DNA from: Flavobacterium odoriferum
GTDB taxonomy: Bacteria; Bacteroidota; Bacteroidia; Flavobacteriales; Flavobacteriaceae
Assembly (NCBI RefSeq): GCF_025499515.1
Contig: NZ_JAMKFA010000001.1
Span: 248,001 to 312,000 of the forward strand
Length of the DNA stretch: 64,000 nt
Direction: 5' to 3'
The translations under genes and the position numbers were made by a program. This document shows positions 17,698 through 27,692 of the stretch, piece after piece. The notes below the pieces were generated by a model. It saw nothing but the letters and a program-made list of their open reading frames with translations. It searched no databases and was not told the origin of the DNA. Numbering within the stretch: the first letter of the stretch is position 1; every line of letters begins with the position of its first letter.

Positions 17698-19034
17698 TAT
17701 TTTGTTTGTTTTAGTTTATTTGAATACAATTGCTTTTTGGCATTATCGTTCAAATTTTCACAACTAATAATTAATTGTTTATAAAAATTAGCTTCTAAGG
17801 TTTTGTTTTCTACTACAAAATCTAAGCCGTTTTCTAATAGTTCTTTTGCTTTCTTAAAGTTTTTCATTTGATTATATCCAAAACCTGCATAATAATAATA
17901 GTTTGCTTGTGTAGGATATAATTCTGAGAGATCTGTTGCTTTTTTAGATAGAAGTTGAAAATCTTGCTTTTGATAAATCACTTCTAAATAATAATTGATA
18001 CTTTCAACATCTTCAGGATTTTTTTTGATAGCTTTTTCGAAGTAATAAATTGCTTTTTCTAAATCTCCTTTTTTCCAAAAGAATTTTGCCACTTCTTTTG
18101 CAACAGCAATCTCCTTATCGTTATCAAAATACGGAATTGCAGCATCTACATAATTGAAAAATATTGGGTTTTTTATAGCAAAAATCAAAAATTCATTAAA
18201 AATGCGATGTTTGATTTTTAAATCGATTTTGTCATTTCCCAATACTTTAAACATTGATTTAGAAGCATTTGTTCCGTCATTATTATTCAAGTGAAATTTT
18301 ACTAAACTCACGTGTGCCCAATCAGAATTTGGAATTTCTTTTTCTAATTGTTTTGCCACTTCAAATGCTTTATCTTCTTGGTTAAAGCTCGAATATAGAA
18401 CGATTAAATCGATGTAATTTTGTTCGTATTTTGGATTCTTTTTAATTGCTTCTTCCAACGATTCTTTTTTAGGTTTAGCAAACTCGTTTGATTCTTCTAA
18501 TTTAAGTTTATAGAATTCCATTGTACTGGTTAAATGCGAACTTGCTTCCATTTCTTTCAACAAGGCTAAGGCTTTGTCTTTTTGATTGGTATTCATGTAA
18601 AGCGAGACCAAATCTTCACGCATATTTGGGTCGAACTCAACTAGTTTTTGAACCACAGGAATCGATTTTTGAAAATCTTTCGTTTGATAATAAATATCAT
18701 ATAAACCATTCCAATACCAACGTTGTTTACTATCGATTTCTATGGCGCTTTTGAATGAAATTTCGGCATCAACATAGTTTTTTAAATCCAGTTGATTTTT
18801 TCCTAATTCATATAAAAAAGCTGGGTTTTTTGGTTCCTTTTCTAAACATTTCTGAATAGCCACAATAGCTTTGTCATAATTTTCGATGCCTCGTTGTTTT
18901 AAAGCTTCATAAAAATTATCTTCGGTTTGGTTATCTACTAATGCGATGTCTTCAGGATTTTCTTGCGCATGAGAAAAACTCCCAAAACTAAAAAGCAGGA
19001 ATGCTAATAAAACGATGTGTTTTCTTTTTATCAT
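17697..19034 (-). CDS. Exported TPR-repeat protein
   Basis: 445 residues: signal peptide of about 24 residues ending SHAQ, then at least eight tetratricopeptide units, e.g. ALKQRGIENYDKAIVAIQKC, KGDLEKAIYYFEKAIKKNPE and NQMKNFKKAKELLENGLD. It probably acts as a periplasmic scaffold. It sits between a sugar-nucleotidyltransferase gene (no gap: 19034/19035) and the DUF4292 lipoprotein (1-base overlap), so it belongs to the same envelope operon. Partner unknown. Confidence 0.85.
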   Translation of the reverse strand: MIKRKHIVLLAFLLFSFGSFSHAQENPEDIALVDNQTEDNFYEALKQRGIENYDKAIVAIQKCLEKEPKNPAFLYELGKNQLDLKNYVDAEISFKSAIEIDSKQRWYWNGLYDIYYQTKDFQKSIPVVQKLVEFDPNMREDLVSLYMNTNQKDKALALLKEMEASSHLTSTMEFYKLKLEESNEFAKPKKESLEEAIKKNPKYEQNYIDLIVLYSSFNQEDKAFEVAKQLEKEIPNSDWAHVSLVKFHLNNNDGTNASKSMFKVLGNDKIDLKIKHRIFNEFLIFAIKNPIFFNYVDAAIPYFDNDKEIAVAKEVAKFFWKKGDLEKAIYYFEKAIKKNPEDVESINYYLEVIYQKQDFQLLSKKATDLSELYPTQANYYYYAGFGYNQMKNFKKAKELLENGLDFVVENKTLEANFYKQLIISCENLNDNAKKQLYSNKLKQTK

Positions 19035-20045
19035 CTATTCTAAAACGGAATAATCTCCAATACTTATACTTGTAAAATTTCCATCAAAACTTGCATGATT
19101 CCCTATCATTGCGTTGTCTAATTTGGCATTTTTTATATGTGCGTGTGTTTGAATCAAACTATTTTTTATGGTTGAATCAATTACGTGACATCCTTTTCCT
19201 AATGAAACATTTGGACCTACGGTTGCATTAATCAATACTACATCTTCACCTATATAACATGGAGGAATTATTGTTGAATTTTCTAATTTTACATCATAAT
19301 CCACTAAATGTTCGCCATCGTTATGTAAAAACCCTAGCATTCTTGTGTTGGTTTCAACGGTAACATCTTTATTCCCGCAATCCATCCATTCGTCCACTTT
19401 ACCTGGTACAAATTTCATGCCTTTTGCCATCATTTGCTTGATACCATCGTTAATTTGATATTCGCCACCGTGAATAATGTTGTTATCTAATACCGATTGC
19501 AGTTCGTTTTTCAACACAGCAACATCTTTGAAATAGTAAATTCCGATAACCGCTAAATCTGATACGAATTCTTTTGGTTTTTCAACCAATTCGATAATTT
19601 CACCATTTGAATTTAAGTTTACCACACCAAAAGCTTCCGGTTGGTCGACTTGTTTTACCCAAATTACGCTATCGGCGGTAGTATCTAAATCAAAATCGGC
19701 ACGGATTAAAGTATCAGCATAAGCAATAACTGCTGGTCCGCTTAAAGAATCTTTGGCGCACATAATCGCGTGACCTGTTCCTAACGCTTCGTTTTGATAA
19801 TAAATAGTTCCTTTTGCACCTAATTTTTGAGCAATGGCAATTAAATCTTCTTCTACTTTTTTACCAAAACTCTCGTGAATAATAAATGCAACTTCGTCTA
19901 TTTTCTGATTTAAAACTCCGGCAATATCTTCCACTAATCTGTGAACTATTGGTTTTCCAGCTACTGGAATTAATGGTTTTGGAATGGTTAAGGTATGTGG
20001 GCGAAGACGTGAACCACGACCTGCCATTGGTACGATTATTTTCAT
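19035..20045 (-). CDS. Sugar-phosphate nucleotidyltransferase with left-handed beta-helix
   Basis: 336 residues. The N-terminal 230 residues are a nucleotidyltransferase domain with the signature PMAGRGSRLRPHT and the Lys of IPKPLIPVAGKP. They would join a sugar-1-phosphate to a nucleoside triphosphate. The C-terminus (about 255-336) shows hexapeptide-type turns of a left-handed beta-helix (IGEDVVLINATVGPNVSLG), as in RmlA/GlmU-like two-domain proteins, possibly an acyltransferase or just an oligomerisation unit. The substrate sugar cannot be fixed. Neighbouring flippase and envelope genes suggest surface glycan precursor supply. Confidence 0.88.
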   Translation of the reverse strand: MKIIVPMAGRGSRLRPHTLTIPKPLIPVAGKPIVHRLVEDIAGVLNQKIDEVAFIIHESFGKKVEEDLIAIAQKLGAKGTIYYQNEALGTGHAIMCAKDSLSGPAVIAYADTLIRADFDLDTTADSVIWVKQVDQPEAFGVVNLNSNGEIIELVEKPKEFVSDLAVIGIYYFKDVAVLKNELQSVLDNNIIHGGEYQINDGIKQMMAKGMKFVPGKVDEWMDCGNKDVTVETNTRMLGFLHNDGEHLVDYDVKLENSTIIPPCYIGEDVVLINATVGPNVSLGKGCHVIDSTIKNSLIQTHAHIKNAKLDNAMIGNHASFDGNFTSISIGDYSVLE

Positions 20046-20060
20046 TTTTTATATTTTAAA

Positions 20061-20098
20061 CGCAAAGCTCGCAAAGGTTTTTCGCAAAGTTCGCTAAG
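20061..20098. repeat. Short CGCAAAG direct repeats
   Basis: Between dut and the nucleotidyltransferase gene, the 7-mer CGCAAAG occurs three times (20061-20067, 20070-20076, 20083-20089), followed by CGCTAAG (20092-20098). They could be a dispersed intergenic repeat; role unknown. Confidence 0.5.
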
Positions 20099-20123
20099 AT
20101 TATTTTGATGTTTTTCTGAACAC

Positions 20124-20564
20124 TTATTTTACTCCTGTGCTTCCAAAACCACCTTCACCTCTTGAAGTTTCTGACAATTCTGATACTTCAATCCATTCTG
20201 CGCGTTCGTGTTTGGCGATGATTAATTGAGCAATGCGTTCTCCGTTTTCAATTACGAAATCTTCATTGGATAAATTTACTAAAATCACACCAATTTCTCC
20301 ACGGTAATCGGCATCAACTGTTCCGGGTGAATTTAAAACAGTGATTCCTTTTTTAGCTGCTAAACCACTTCTTGGACGTACTTGCGCTTCGTAACCGATT
20401 GGTAATTCAATGAAAAGTCCGGTTTTTACGATGGTTCTTTCTAATGATTTTAGTGTAATTGGTTCAGATATATTCGCGCGTAAATCCATTCCTGCCGAAG
20501 CAATGGTTTCATAGTTTGGTAACTCGTGATTTGATTTATTGATGATTTTAATTTGCATTTTCAA
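20124..20564 (-). CDS. dut: dUTP diphosphatase
   Basis: Hydrolyses dUTP to dUMP and pyrophosphate, keeping uracil out of DNA and feeding thymidylate synthesis. 146 residues with the trimeric dUTPase motifs in order: SAGMDLRA (motif 1), [11 protein letters not shown] (motif 2), [16 protein letters not shown] (motif 3), GERIAQLI (motif 4) and [10 protein letters not shown] (motif 5). Start could be 20564 or the ATG two codons later. It stands between the flippase and nucleotidyltransferase genes on the same strand with gaps of 68 and 78 bases. Confidence 0.97.
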   Translation of the reverse strand: MKMQIKIINKSNHELPNYETIASAGMDLRANISEPITLKSLERTIVKTGLFIELPIGYEAQVRPRSGLAAKKGITVLNSPGTVDADYRGEIGVILVNLSNEDFVIENGERIAQLIIAKHERAEWIEVSELSETSRGEGGFGSTGVK

Positions 20565-20632
20565 TTCTGTTTTTTTGGAACACAGATTTTAGAAATTGGA
20601 GAAATCCTTACTAAATCTATAATTCAAAGTTA

Positions 20633-22090
20633 TTATTTTCTTCTGATAATCGTTAAAATGGTTTCTTTTTCGTTTCGGTATACAAAGTAAGCAAAAAACA
20701 AGATAGATGCAATTCCGAAGACATAAGTATCACGTAAAATTGGCACATAAAATGAAATTCCCGAAAGCAATATTGCTAATCCCAAATAAGTGAAAATCGA
20801 TTTCTTATCGTATGGAATTGGATATTTTTTTTGTCCCATGTAGTACGAAATGAACATCATGGTTCCGTATGCAAAAATGGTGGCAATTGCCGAACCCATG
20901 TAACTGATAATTGGAATTAAAAGTAAATTTAAAACTAAAGTTACTATTGCTCCAACAATTGAAATATAAGCGCCAATTCTGGTTTTATCAATTAACTTGT
21001 ACCAAACAGATAAATTCGTGTAAATGCCTAAAAAGAAATTGGCTAAAACTATTAATGGCACAATATTCATTCCCGACCAATAATTTTGGTTATTCACTAA
21101 AATTAATTTTAAAATATCGGCAAAAACAATAACGCCTAAGCAAATAAACGAACCAAAAATGACAAAATATTTGGTAATTGTAGCGTAGGTTTGAGGTGCA
21201 TTTTCATTTTTTGCATGACTAAAGAAAAACGGTTCAATTCCTAAAGTGTATGCCGTTCGAAACAACACCATAAACATTCCGATTTTGTAACAAGCAGAAT
21301 AGGCTCCAATATCTGCCATGTCGACTTGCATCCAATCTAGTAAAATCTTATCAAAGTGTTCGTTGATGGCAAAGGCAATTCCTGCCACTAAAATAGGCAA
21401 ACCATATTGCATCATTTTTTTCCACAAATCAGCATCAAATTGCCATTTTATTTTGAAATAATCTGGCAAAACAAAAAGAAGTGTAAACAAACTTGCTATT
21501 AAATTTGAAACAAAAATATAGCCGATTTGAAAATCTTGGTGATAAATAGTTTGAATAAACACATTATCAGTATTTGTTGTCCAATTGGGTAAAAATGCCA
21601 AGAAAAAAATGTTCAGTGATAAATTAATTACAACATTTGAAATCTTAATTACAGCGTATTTTACAGGACGTCCTTCGGCTCTAATTTTAGAAAAAGGAAT
21701 AATCGCCAAAGCATCTAAAGCTAAAATCCAGATGGTAAAAACGATGTATTCAACATTGATTTTTGACCAAAGGGCTAAATCTTTTCGGAATAAAAGAAAC
21801 AATATCAAGAAACCAATTGTAGACCAAAAAAGTGAAATTGTTGAAGTTGAAATTACCTTTTTTTTATCATCTTCCTTACTATAAAAACGGAAAAAAGCCG
21901 TTTCCATTCCATAAGATAAGACCACATTAAAAAAAACCATAAATGAAAAAATTATAGAAACTTTTCCATATTCATTAGTTGGCATATAATCTGTATACAA
22001 TCTTACTAAGAGAAAACTTAGCATTCTTGGCAATACAGTAGCTATGCCATAAATTAGGGTTTGTTTAAAAAGACTTTTACCTGAACTCAA
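20633..22090 (-). CDS. Polysaccharide flippase (MATE/Wzx-like)
   Basis: 485-residue integral membrane protein with about 14 predicted helices, beginning LFKQTLIYGIATVLPRMLSF, the typical first helix of polysaccharide-synthesis (Wzx/RfbX) transporters. It would flip lipid-linked oligosaccharide across the inner membrane. Loops are short; a conserved-looking EPFFFSHAKNE segment lies mid-protein. It starts 30 bases after a small lipoprotein gene and is followed by dut, the nucleotidyltransferase, TPR, DUF4292 and EnvC-like genes on one strand. The glycan served (O-antigen, capsule or other) is unknown. Confidence 0.88.
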   Translation of the reverse strand: MSSGKSLFKQTLIYGIATVLPRMLSFLLVRLYTDYMPTNEYGKVSIIFSFMVFFNVVLSYGMETAFFRFYSKEDDKKKVISTSTISLFWSTIGFLILFLLFRKDLALWSKINVEYIVFTIWILALDALAIIPFSKIRAEGRPVKYAVIKISNVVINLSLNIFFLAFLPNWTTNTDNVFIQTIYHQDFQIGYIFVSNLIASLFTLLFVLPDYFKIKWQFDADLWKKMMQYGLPILVAGIAFAINEHFDKILLDWMQVDMADIGAYSACYKIGMFMVLFRTAYTLGIEPFFFSHAKNENAPQTYATITKYFVIFGSFICLGVIVFADILKLILVNNQNYWSGMNIVPLIVLANFFLGIYTNLSVWYKLIDKTRIGAYISIVGAIVTLVLNLLLIPIISYMGSAIATIFAYGTMMFISYYMGQKKYPIPYDKKSIFTYLGLAILLSGISFYVPILRDTYVFGIASILFFAYFVYRNEKETILTIIRRK

Positions 22091-22120
22091 ACTATTCGTT
22101 TTTTAGAATAACAAATGTAA

Positions 22121-22576
22121 TTAATTCTTTGGTTTTGCCGAAGGATAAAGCAACATTGGTTTTTCTTTAACTTCTTTAATAGTTTGACGGATTTCTTTTC
22201 CGTTTTTAAGGAAAATTAAAATTGCTTCGTTTTCTTCTAAGGTTAAAGCGTTTTTTGGACTGGTGTAAATTTGGGAATCGTCACCATCAAATTTTTGTTG
22301 ATTGCCTTCGGTTTTTATTCTTGCTATGAAATGTAACGCGTCTTGTTTTTCAAAAGGCACTTCGTAACCTCTAAAAATTACTTTTTTTAGCTCAATTTCT
22401 TCGCTTAATTCGGTTTTTAAATCCACATAAAAATTAATACCACTTCCGCCACCACGAACACCCGCAACCCAAGTTTCGTAAGATGTAGATAAATTGTTTT
22501 CTTGCACTATTGTTTCAGTTGTGTTACAAGAGATTAATGTTGTGGCAAAGAATATGTATAAAATATACTGAATCAT
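22121..22576 (-). CDS. Small lipoprotein, unknown function
   Basis: 151 residues with lipobox TTLISC (Cys17). The mature part is beta-rich with a Gly-rich motif WVAGVRGGGSGINFYVDL and a Lys/Glu-rich C-terminus ending MLLYPSAKPKN. It looks like a family of small Bacteroidota lipoproteins, but I recognise no named domain. First gene of the minus-strand envelope operon; a TAACTTTA sequence resembling a weak -7 element lies about 20 bases before the ATG. Confidence 0.7.
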   Translation of the reverse strand: MIQYILYIFFATTLISCNTTETIVQENNLSTSYETWVAGVRGGGSGINFYVDLKTELSEEIELKKVIFRGYEVPFEKQDALHFIARIKTEGNQQKFDGDDSQIYTSPKNALTLEENEAILIFLKNGKEIRQTIKEVKEKPMLLYPSAKPKN

Positions 22577-22636
22577 GATAAATTTCGTTTTGATAAAGTT
22601 ACTGAAATTATTATTGCAAAAAACACACCAAAGCCA

Positions 22637-22665
22637 TTGTTTAAAATAATATTTTAATACTTTCG
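22637..22665 (+). promoter_or_regulatory. Candidate promoter of the prolyl oligopeptidase gene
   Basis: TTG (22637-22639), an 18-base spacer and TACTTTCG (22658-22665), one base off TAnnTTTG. The ATG lies 13 bases further on, giving a very short leader. Confidence 0.45.
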
Positions 22666-22678
22666 TAAGACTATTTAT

Positions 22679-24766
22679 ATGATTATGACACGATTTTTAT
22701 TAGTACTTCTATTTGTTACTGCTACCGTTTTTTCTCAACAAAAAATTGAGACCAAAAAAGTTCCCTCAACAATTTCTAAACACGGAATTACCATTCAAGA
22801 CGATTATGCTTGGTTAGAAAACACTTCTGATAAAGAAGTTGTCGATTGGGTAACATTACAAAATAATGTTAGTGAAGAAAAACTATCTGAATTGGTTAAA
22901 AATTATAATTTTTCATTCAAAATAAAAGATTATGATTATTTATCTACGAATGGATTGCCGAATAAAAAAGGAAAATATTTTTACAACACCTATAGAATCG
23001 ATAAAAACAAACCAAGCGTTTTATATTATAGAGAAAGTTTAAATGATTTAGGAAAACCGTTGGTTGATCCGTTTGATGTTTACAAAGATGCGAATGTGGT
23101 TTTATCTGGTTATTTTCCTTCCAAAAACTCTAAATATTTGGCTTTTAAAATTAGTCCGAATGGAAGTGATAGACAAGAAATTAAATTTAAAGACTTTGCC
23201 AATAAAAAATATCTTGATGATGTTTTAACCGATATTAAATTTTCTAATATTGCTTGGAATGGCGACAGAGGTATTTTTTACAAGAAAAATTCAAACAAAG
23301 AGTTCTTTGCAAAAGATTCTACATATCAGTTATACTATCATAAAATTGGAGATATTCAAAGTAAAGACCAATTGGTTTTTGATACTTCAAATACAAAGTC
23401 AAACTTTAGTTTTTTTACCAAGCAAAATAAATTATTTGTTGTTGAAACAAGCGAAGATGAAACCACGAAAAACTATTATTACACTACAATTGAAAATGAA
23501 CAATTTCAATTTAAAAACTTCATAAAAGACGACAAAAGTAATCTTGAACTTTTAAATATTATTAACGATAAGTTTTACTTTTCGGATGAAAAATATCCAT
23601 GGGGAAATGTAAGTTATTTTGATATAAATAATCGAACAGAAAGTACCGTTTTAATTCCTCAAGTATATTCTCATTTACTAATAGACGCCACTTTTTTAGA
23701 AGATTATATTATTTGCAAGTATAACAATATGGGCAAATATTATATGTCTATATACGATTATACTGGTAAATTTATTCGAAAATTTGAAGCACCACACAGT
23801 ATGGATTTTCAAATTAGATTTTATGACGAAAAAACAAATGAGTTATTTGTTACGTTTTATTCATACACAATTTCTTCATTAAATTACAAGTTAAATATTA
23901 CTACTGGAGCTAACGATATTTATTTTAATGATTTTATTCAACCAAAACCAACCTTATTCCCATTTAACTATTTTGAAACCAAAACGATTACTTATAAGAG
24001 TAGAGACAATAAAGATATTCCGATAGTTATTATTCACAAAAAAGGAATTGAGCTTAATGGAAATAATCCCACTTTATTAAGAGCTTATGGCGGTTTTGGA
24101 AGTGTTAGCAGCCCAAATTATGACACCGGATTATTGCATTTTTTAGAAAAAGGTGGTGTTTATGCCTTTGCGAAAGTTAGAGGTGGTGGCGAAAAAGGAA
24201 AAAACTGGCACAAAGAAGGAAAAGGATTGAAAAAAATCAATTCGATTAATGATTTTGTGGATGCTGCCGAATTTTTAATTCGAGAAAAATATACCAATCC
24301 AAACAAATTAGCCATTAATGGTGGTTCGCATGGTGGATTAGTTGTGGGTGCTGCCATGACACAGCGTCCTGATTTATTCAAAGTAGTAGTTTCAGAAATG
24401 GGAAGATTAGATATGGCCACTCTTGATAAATATACTTCTGGAATACATCATTTTGATGAATATGGAAATCCAAATAATAAAGAAGAGTTTCAATCTTTGA
24501 TTTCTTATTCGCCTTATCACACGATTAAAGAAGATATAAATTATCCAACTTGTTTAATTATTACTTCTGAAAACGACGATAGGGTGCCGCCTTTTCAATC
24601 GTATAAATTTGCTGCAAGATTACAAAATAGAACTGCACAGAAGAATCCAATTTATTTGAAAGTAAATAAAACGGCTGGTCATTCTGGAAACATTTCAAGC
24701 TACGAGAAAAGAGTAAAACAACAAAGTGAATTTTATAGTTTTATTTGGGAATACTTGAATAATTAG
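22679..24766 (+). CDS. Prolyl oligopeptidase family serine peptidase (S9A)
   Basis: 695 residues with an N-terminal signal peptide (MIMTRFLLVLLFVTATVFSQ), so periplasmic. It cleaves short peptides after proline if it behaves like its family. The N-terminal seven-bladed propeller follows YAWLENTSDKEVVDWV. The alpha/beta-hydrolase core has AYGGFG, the nucleophile in GGSHGG (Ser550; His replaces the commoner Asn of GGSNGG), the Asp in SENDDRVPP and the His in KTAGHSG. The second ATG (22685) is an alternative start. Its last 4 bases overlap the convergent GNAT gene. Confidence 0.93.
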   Translation: MIMTRFLLVLLFVTATVFSQQKIETKKVPSTISKHGITIQDDYAWLENTSDKEVVDWVTLQNNVSEEKLSELVKNYNFSFKIKDYDYLSTNGLPNKKGKYFYNTYRIDKNKPSVLYYRESLNDLGKPLVDPFDVYKDANVVLSGYFPSKNSKYLAFKISPNGSDRQEIKFKDFANKKYLDDVLTDIKFSNIAWNGDRGIFYKKNSNKEFFAKDSTYQLYYHKIGDIQSKDQLVFDTSNTKSNFSFFTKQNKLFVVETSEDETTKNYYYTTIENEQFQFKNFIKDDKSNLELLNIINDKFYFSDEKYPWGNVSYFDINNRTESTVLIPQVYSHLLIDATFLEDYIICKYNNMGKYYMSIYDYTGKFIRKFEAPHSMDFQIRFYDEKTNELFVTFYSYTISSLNYKLNITTGANDIYFNDFIQPKPTLFPFNYFETKTITYKSRDNKDIPIVIIHKKGIELNGNNPTLLRAYGGFGSVSSPNYDTGLLHFLEKGGVYAFAKVRGGGEKGKNWHKEGKGLKKINSINDFVDAAEFLIREKYTNPNKLAINGGSHGGLVVGAAMTQRPDLFKVVVSEMGRLDMATLDKYTSGIHHFDEYGNPNNKEEFQSLISYSPYHTIKEDINYPTCLIITSENDDRVPPFQSYKFAARLQNRTAQKNPIYLKVNKTAGHSGNISSYEKRVKQQSEFYSFIWEYLNN

Positions 24767-25191
24767 TGTTTTAAATATTTCACAAAATGAAATCCTTTTG
24801 GAACAAAACCGTGATTCATGTAGAATTTTTGTGCTCCAAAATTCGTCGTATAAGCATCTAAAGCAATCATATTACAATTTTCATCGATAGCTTTTTGATT
24901 GAGATATTCGGTCATGATACTACCAATTCCTTTGGAACGAAAATCTTCGTGCACCACTACGTTGTCTAACTCCAAATATTTGCCAGACCAAAGCTTTGTT
25001 CCAATCCAAAACCCAGCCAAACCCGTTGTGATTCCGTTTTCCACTACAATTAATTGTTTGTAATTATGTGGAATCATTTTGTCTAGCAAATCGCCATAAA
25101 TTTCAAGCGTATAATCGGGATATAATTGTTGGATAATGGATAATTGCTCCAACATTTCGGCTTTAGTTCCTAATTCAATTAACTGTGGCAT
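24763..25191 (-). CDS. GNAT family N-acetyltransferase
   Basis: 142-residue cytoplasmic acetyltransferase. The acetyl-CoA loop is visible as VVHEDFRSKGIGSIMTEYL (motif A, R-S-K-G-I-G) followed by motif B MIALDAYTTNFGAQKFYMNHG. The substrate cannot be predicted. The gene starts one base after the S9 peptidase stop (25193) on the same strand, so it is co-transcribed with it, and its stop overlaps the convergent prolyl oligopeptidase gene by 4 bases. Confidence 0.88.
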   Translation of the reverse strand: MPQLIELGTKAEMLEQLSIIQQLYPDYTLEIYGDLLDKMIPHNYKQLIVVENGITTGLAGFWIGTKLWSGKYLELDNVVVHEDFRSKGIGSIMTEYLNQKAIDENCNMIALDAYTTNFGAQKFYMNHGFVPKGFHFVKYLKH

Positions 25192-25192
25192 T

Positions 25193-27535
25193 TTATTTTT
25201 GTAATAGATTTTCGTTGAATAAGTCTAAAATTCTTCTGTATTCGTCAACCCAAGAATACGTTCTTGTAAATCCGTGGGCTTCTACTGGAAATACGGCTAA
25301 ATCCCAGTCTTTCTTGCCTAATTCGATAAATCGTTGCGTCAATCTAACAATGTCTTGGAATTGCACGTTATCGTCTACTATTCCGTGTAACATTAACAAT
25401 TTGTCTTGTAAGTTATTCGCAAAATAAATAGGAGAACTTTTCTTGTACGCTTCAGGATCAGTTTCTGGAAAATTCAAAATGTTTGACGTGTAACCATGAT
25501 TGTAATGCGCCCAATCGGTCACCGAACGTAAAGCAGCTCCAGCTTTGAATTCATCTGGTTCTGTTAGCAATGCCATTAACGTGATAAATCCACCATATGA
25601 ACCGCCGTAAATTCCAACTCGGTTGGCATCAATTCCTGCTTTTTCTACTAAATATTTCTTTCCATCCAATTGATCGGATAAATCTTTTCCGCCCATGTGA
25701 CGGTAAATTCCCGTTCTAAAATCGCGACCGTAACCATCGCTGGCTCTGTAATCGATATCTAAAACCGTGTAGCCTAAATCGGTAAGCAAATTGTGAAACA
25801 TGAATTCTCTATGATACGTGCTCCAATAATTATGAGCATTTTGCAAATAACCTGCGCCGTGTACAAAAATGACTGCCGCTTTGTTCTTGTTTTCTACTTT
25901 TGGTTGGTACAAACGTGCGTAGATTGTCGTTCCGTCTTCAGCTTTGAAGGTGATAACTTCTGGTGTTTTCCAATTGTATTTTTTGAATTCTGGCGTAGTT
26001 GAAAACGTAATTTGTTTTAAATCAGCATTCGGTTTGTTAGCACCAACGTACAATTCCCAAGGTTTGTTTTTATACGAATAACGTACTAAAAGTGTTTGTT
26101 CATCTGGAGATAATTCTACTTCGTAGTTACCATCATTCGTTAAAATTCCGGTCATTTTTTTAGAAGTGATGTCTAATTTGTAAAAACTTCTGTTTCCTGG
26201 ATGTGTTGTCGTAGTTGTGATGTAAAACGATTTAGCGTCATTGGATAATTGAACATTTCGAACTTCCCAATTGCCTTTTGTTAGCGCATCTTTTTTCTTG
26301 GTTTTCAAATTATACGTGTACAAGTGTGAAAAACCAGTAGCTTCCGATTGAAAATAAAAAGTAGCATTATCAATAAAACCTAAAGTTCCGCTACTGAAAC
26401 TATAGCCTGGAATTCCAGGTCCGCCAATCCATGCGTCGTCATGTTGATGATCTAACTCGGTTATTTTTCCTGAAACTAAATCCAATTGTACAATCCAACG
26501 GTGTTTGTTGTCTTGACTTCTGATTTCTAAAACCACATTTTTTCCGTCTTTACTATACACTGGACTTTGCATTACTACTGGAATATCATATTCCGAATCG
26601 CCTTTTAAATCCTCATATTCTTGATAATATTTTGGCGCTTCTTTGATTCCGGTTAAATTGGAAAACGAAACGTAATACGTAGTATCTTTTTCTACATTGA
26701 AAATTCCGAATTTATGTTTGCTGAAATTATCAATCGAAACTTTTGCACGTGCTTTTTCTTGACGCGTAAATCCATCAGCAGTGATGAAATTTTCAACATT
26801 TGTAGATGGCTGATTTGGATAATCTGAAATTCTAAAGGTTACAAATTTTCCATCAGGCGATGCTTTTATTTGTTCTAAAGAAGATTTATCGTAGAAAATT
26901 TCTTTTGGAAACTTCTCTTTTTTGGATTTGGATTGCGCTTCATACCAATCGTCTGCTTTTGCTTCATCTCGAACAAATTGAAACAATTCTTTTTGTTGAT
27001 CTTTTAGAAATGAATCTTCTTCTTTTGACGATTTACTTTCTTTTCCAGTTCTAAAATTCGTTAATTGAACAATCGAAAAATCTCTGGTATTGAATTGATA
27101 GACATTGCGATTTTGCTGAAAAAAGATGATATTAGGATCACTACTTCTTTGAACAGAAGCAATTCGGTCTGCTAATTGAATGACTTTTTTAGTCTTTTTT
27201 GTGGATTTAGTATACGCATACAAAACGCCTTGATTCGTATAATACACAACATCATAATCTTTCTGTGTTTCCATGAAATCCAAATCGTAAATAGGATTTG
27301 AAGTCGTTACTTTTTGAGGTGACTTACTCGATTTGTTCCAAAAATACGTGCTGTTATCGATTTCATTATTCGGATTCCAATCAAATAAAACGGTTTGCCC
27401 GTCGATTGACCAACGGTGATTATCAGGTTGGTGCCCGATGAATTCGTCGCCCTTCATGATGTCTTCTAAACGAAGATTTTGAGCATTACCAAAAAACGTG
27501 AAAAGTAGTAAGAAGAAACAGCAATATTTTTTCAT
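25193..27535 (-). CDS. S9 family peptidase (DPP IV/acylaminoacyl-peptidase type)
   Basis: 780 residues with signal peptide (MKKYCCFFLLLFTFFGNAQ). A long beta-propeller (about 25-530) with WD-like strands (DGKFVTFRISDYP, DDAWIGGPGIPGYSF) precedes the hydrolase domain: VIFVHGAGYLQNAH, nucleophile Ser646 in GGSYGG, Asp in GIVDDNV and His in VEAHGF. Such enzymes release di- or oligopeptides in the periplasm. It is unrelated in sequence detail to the S9A enzyme 430 bases away, although both belong to clan SC. A TATATTTG element precedes it. Confidence 0.93.
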   Translation of the reverse strand: MKKYCCFFLLLFTFFGNAQNLRLEDIMKGDEFIGHQPDNHRWSIDGQTVLFDWNPNNEIDNSTYFWNKSSKSPQKVTTSNPIYDLDFMETQKDYDVVYYTNQGVLYAYTKSTKKTKKVIQLADRIASVQRSSDPNIIFFQQNRNVYQFNTRDFSIVQLTNFRTGKESKSSKEEDSFLKDQQKELFQFVRDEAKADDWYEAQSKSKKEKFPKEIFYDKSSLEQIKASPDGKFVTFRISDYPNQPSTNVENFITADGFTRQEKARAKVSIDNFSKHKFGIFNVEKDTTYYVSFSNLTGIKEAPKYYQEYEDLKGDSEYDIPVVMQSPVYSKDGKNVVLEIRSQDNKHRWIVQLDLVSGKITELDHQHDDAWIGGPGIPGYSFSSGTLGFIDNATFYFQSEATGFSHLYTYNLKTKKKDALTKGNWEVRNVQLSNDAKSFYITTTTTHPGNRSFYKLDITSKKMTGILTNDGNYEVELSPDEQTLLVRYSYKNKPWELYVGANKPNADLKQITFSTTPEFKKYNWKTPEVITFKAEDGTTIYARLYQPKVENKNKAAVIFVHGAGYLQNAHNYWSTYHREFMFHNLLTDLGYTVLDIDYRASDGYGRDFRTGIYRHMGGKDLSDQLDGKKYLVEKAGIDANRVGIYGGSYGGFITLMALLTEPDEFKAGAALRSVTDWAHYNHGYTSNILNFPETDPEAYKKSSPIYFANNLQDKLLMLHGIVDDNVQFQDIVRLTQRFIELGKKDWDLAVFPVEAHGFTRTYSWVDEYRRILDLFNENLLQK

Positions 27536-27557
27536 TGGAAAATAGTTTGTATTCTTA

Positions 27558-27565
27558 CAAATATA
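27558..27565 (-). promoter_or_regulatory. -7 promoter element of the S9 peptidase gene
   Basis: Minus-strand TATATTTG, 22 bases before the ATG. No TTG at the -33 position. Confidence 0.5.
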
Positions 27566-27692
27566 CCAATAAAAGTAAATGAGGAAAAAAAGGTTTTGTT
27601 AAATGAATAATTAATATATTTATATAGAATGTAATTCTGAATTTTAGTATAAAAATTCTGAAAACTAAATCTAAAGTTACTCAAAACTTACA

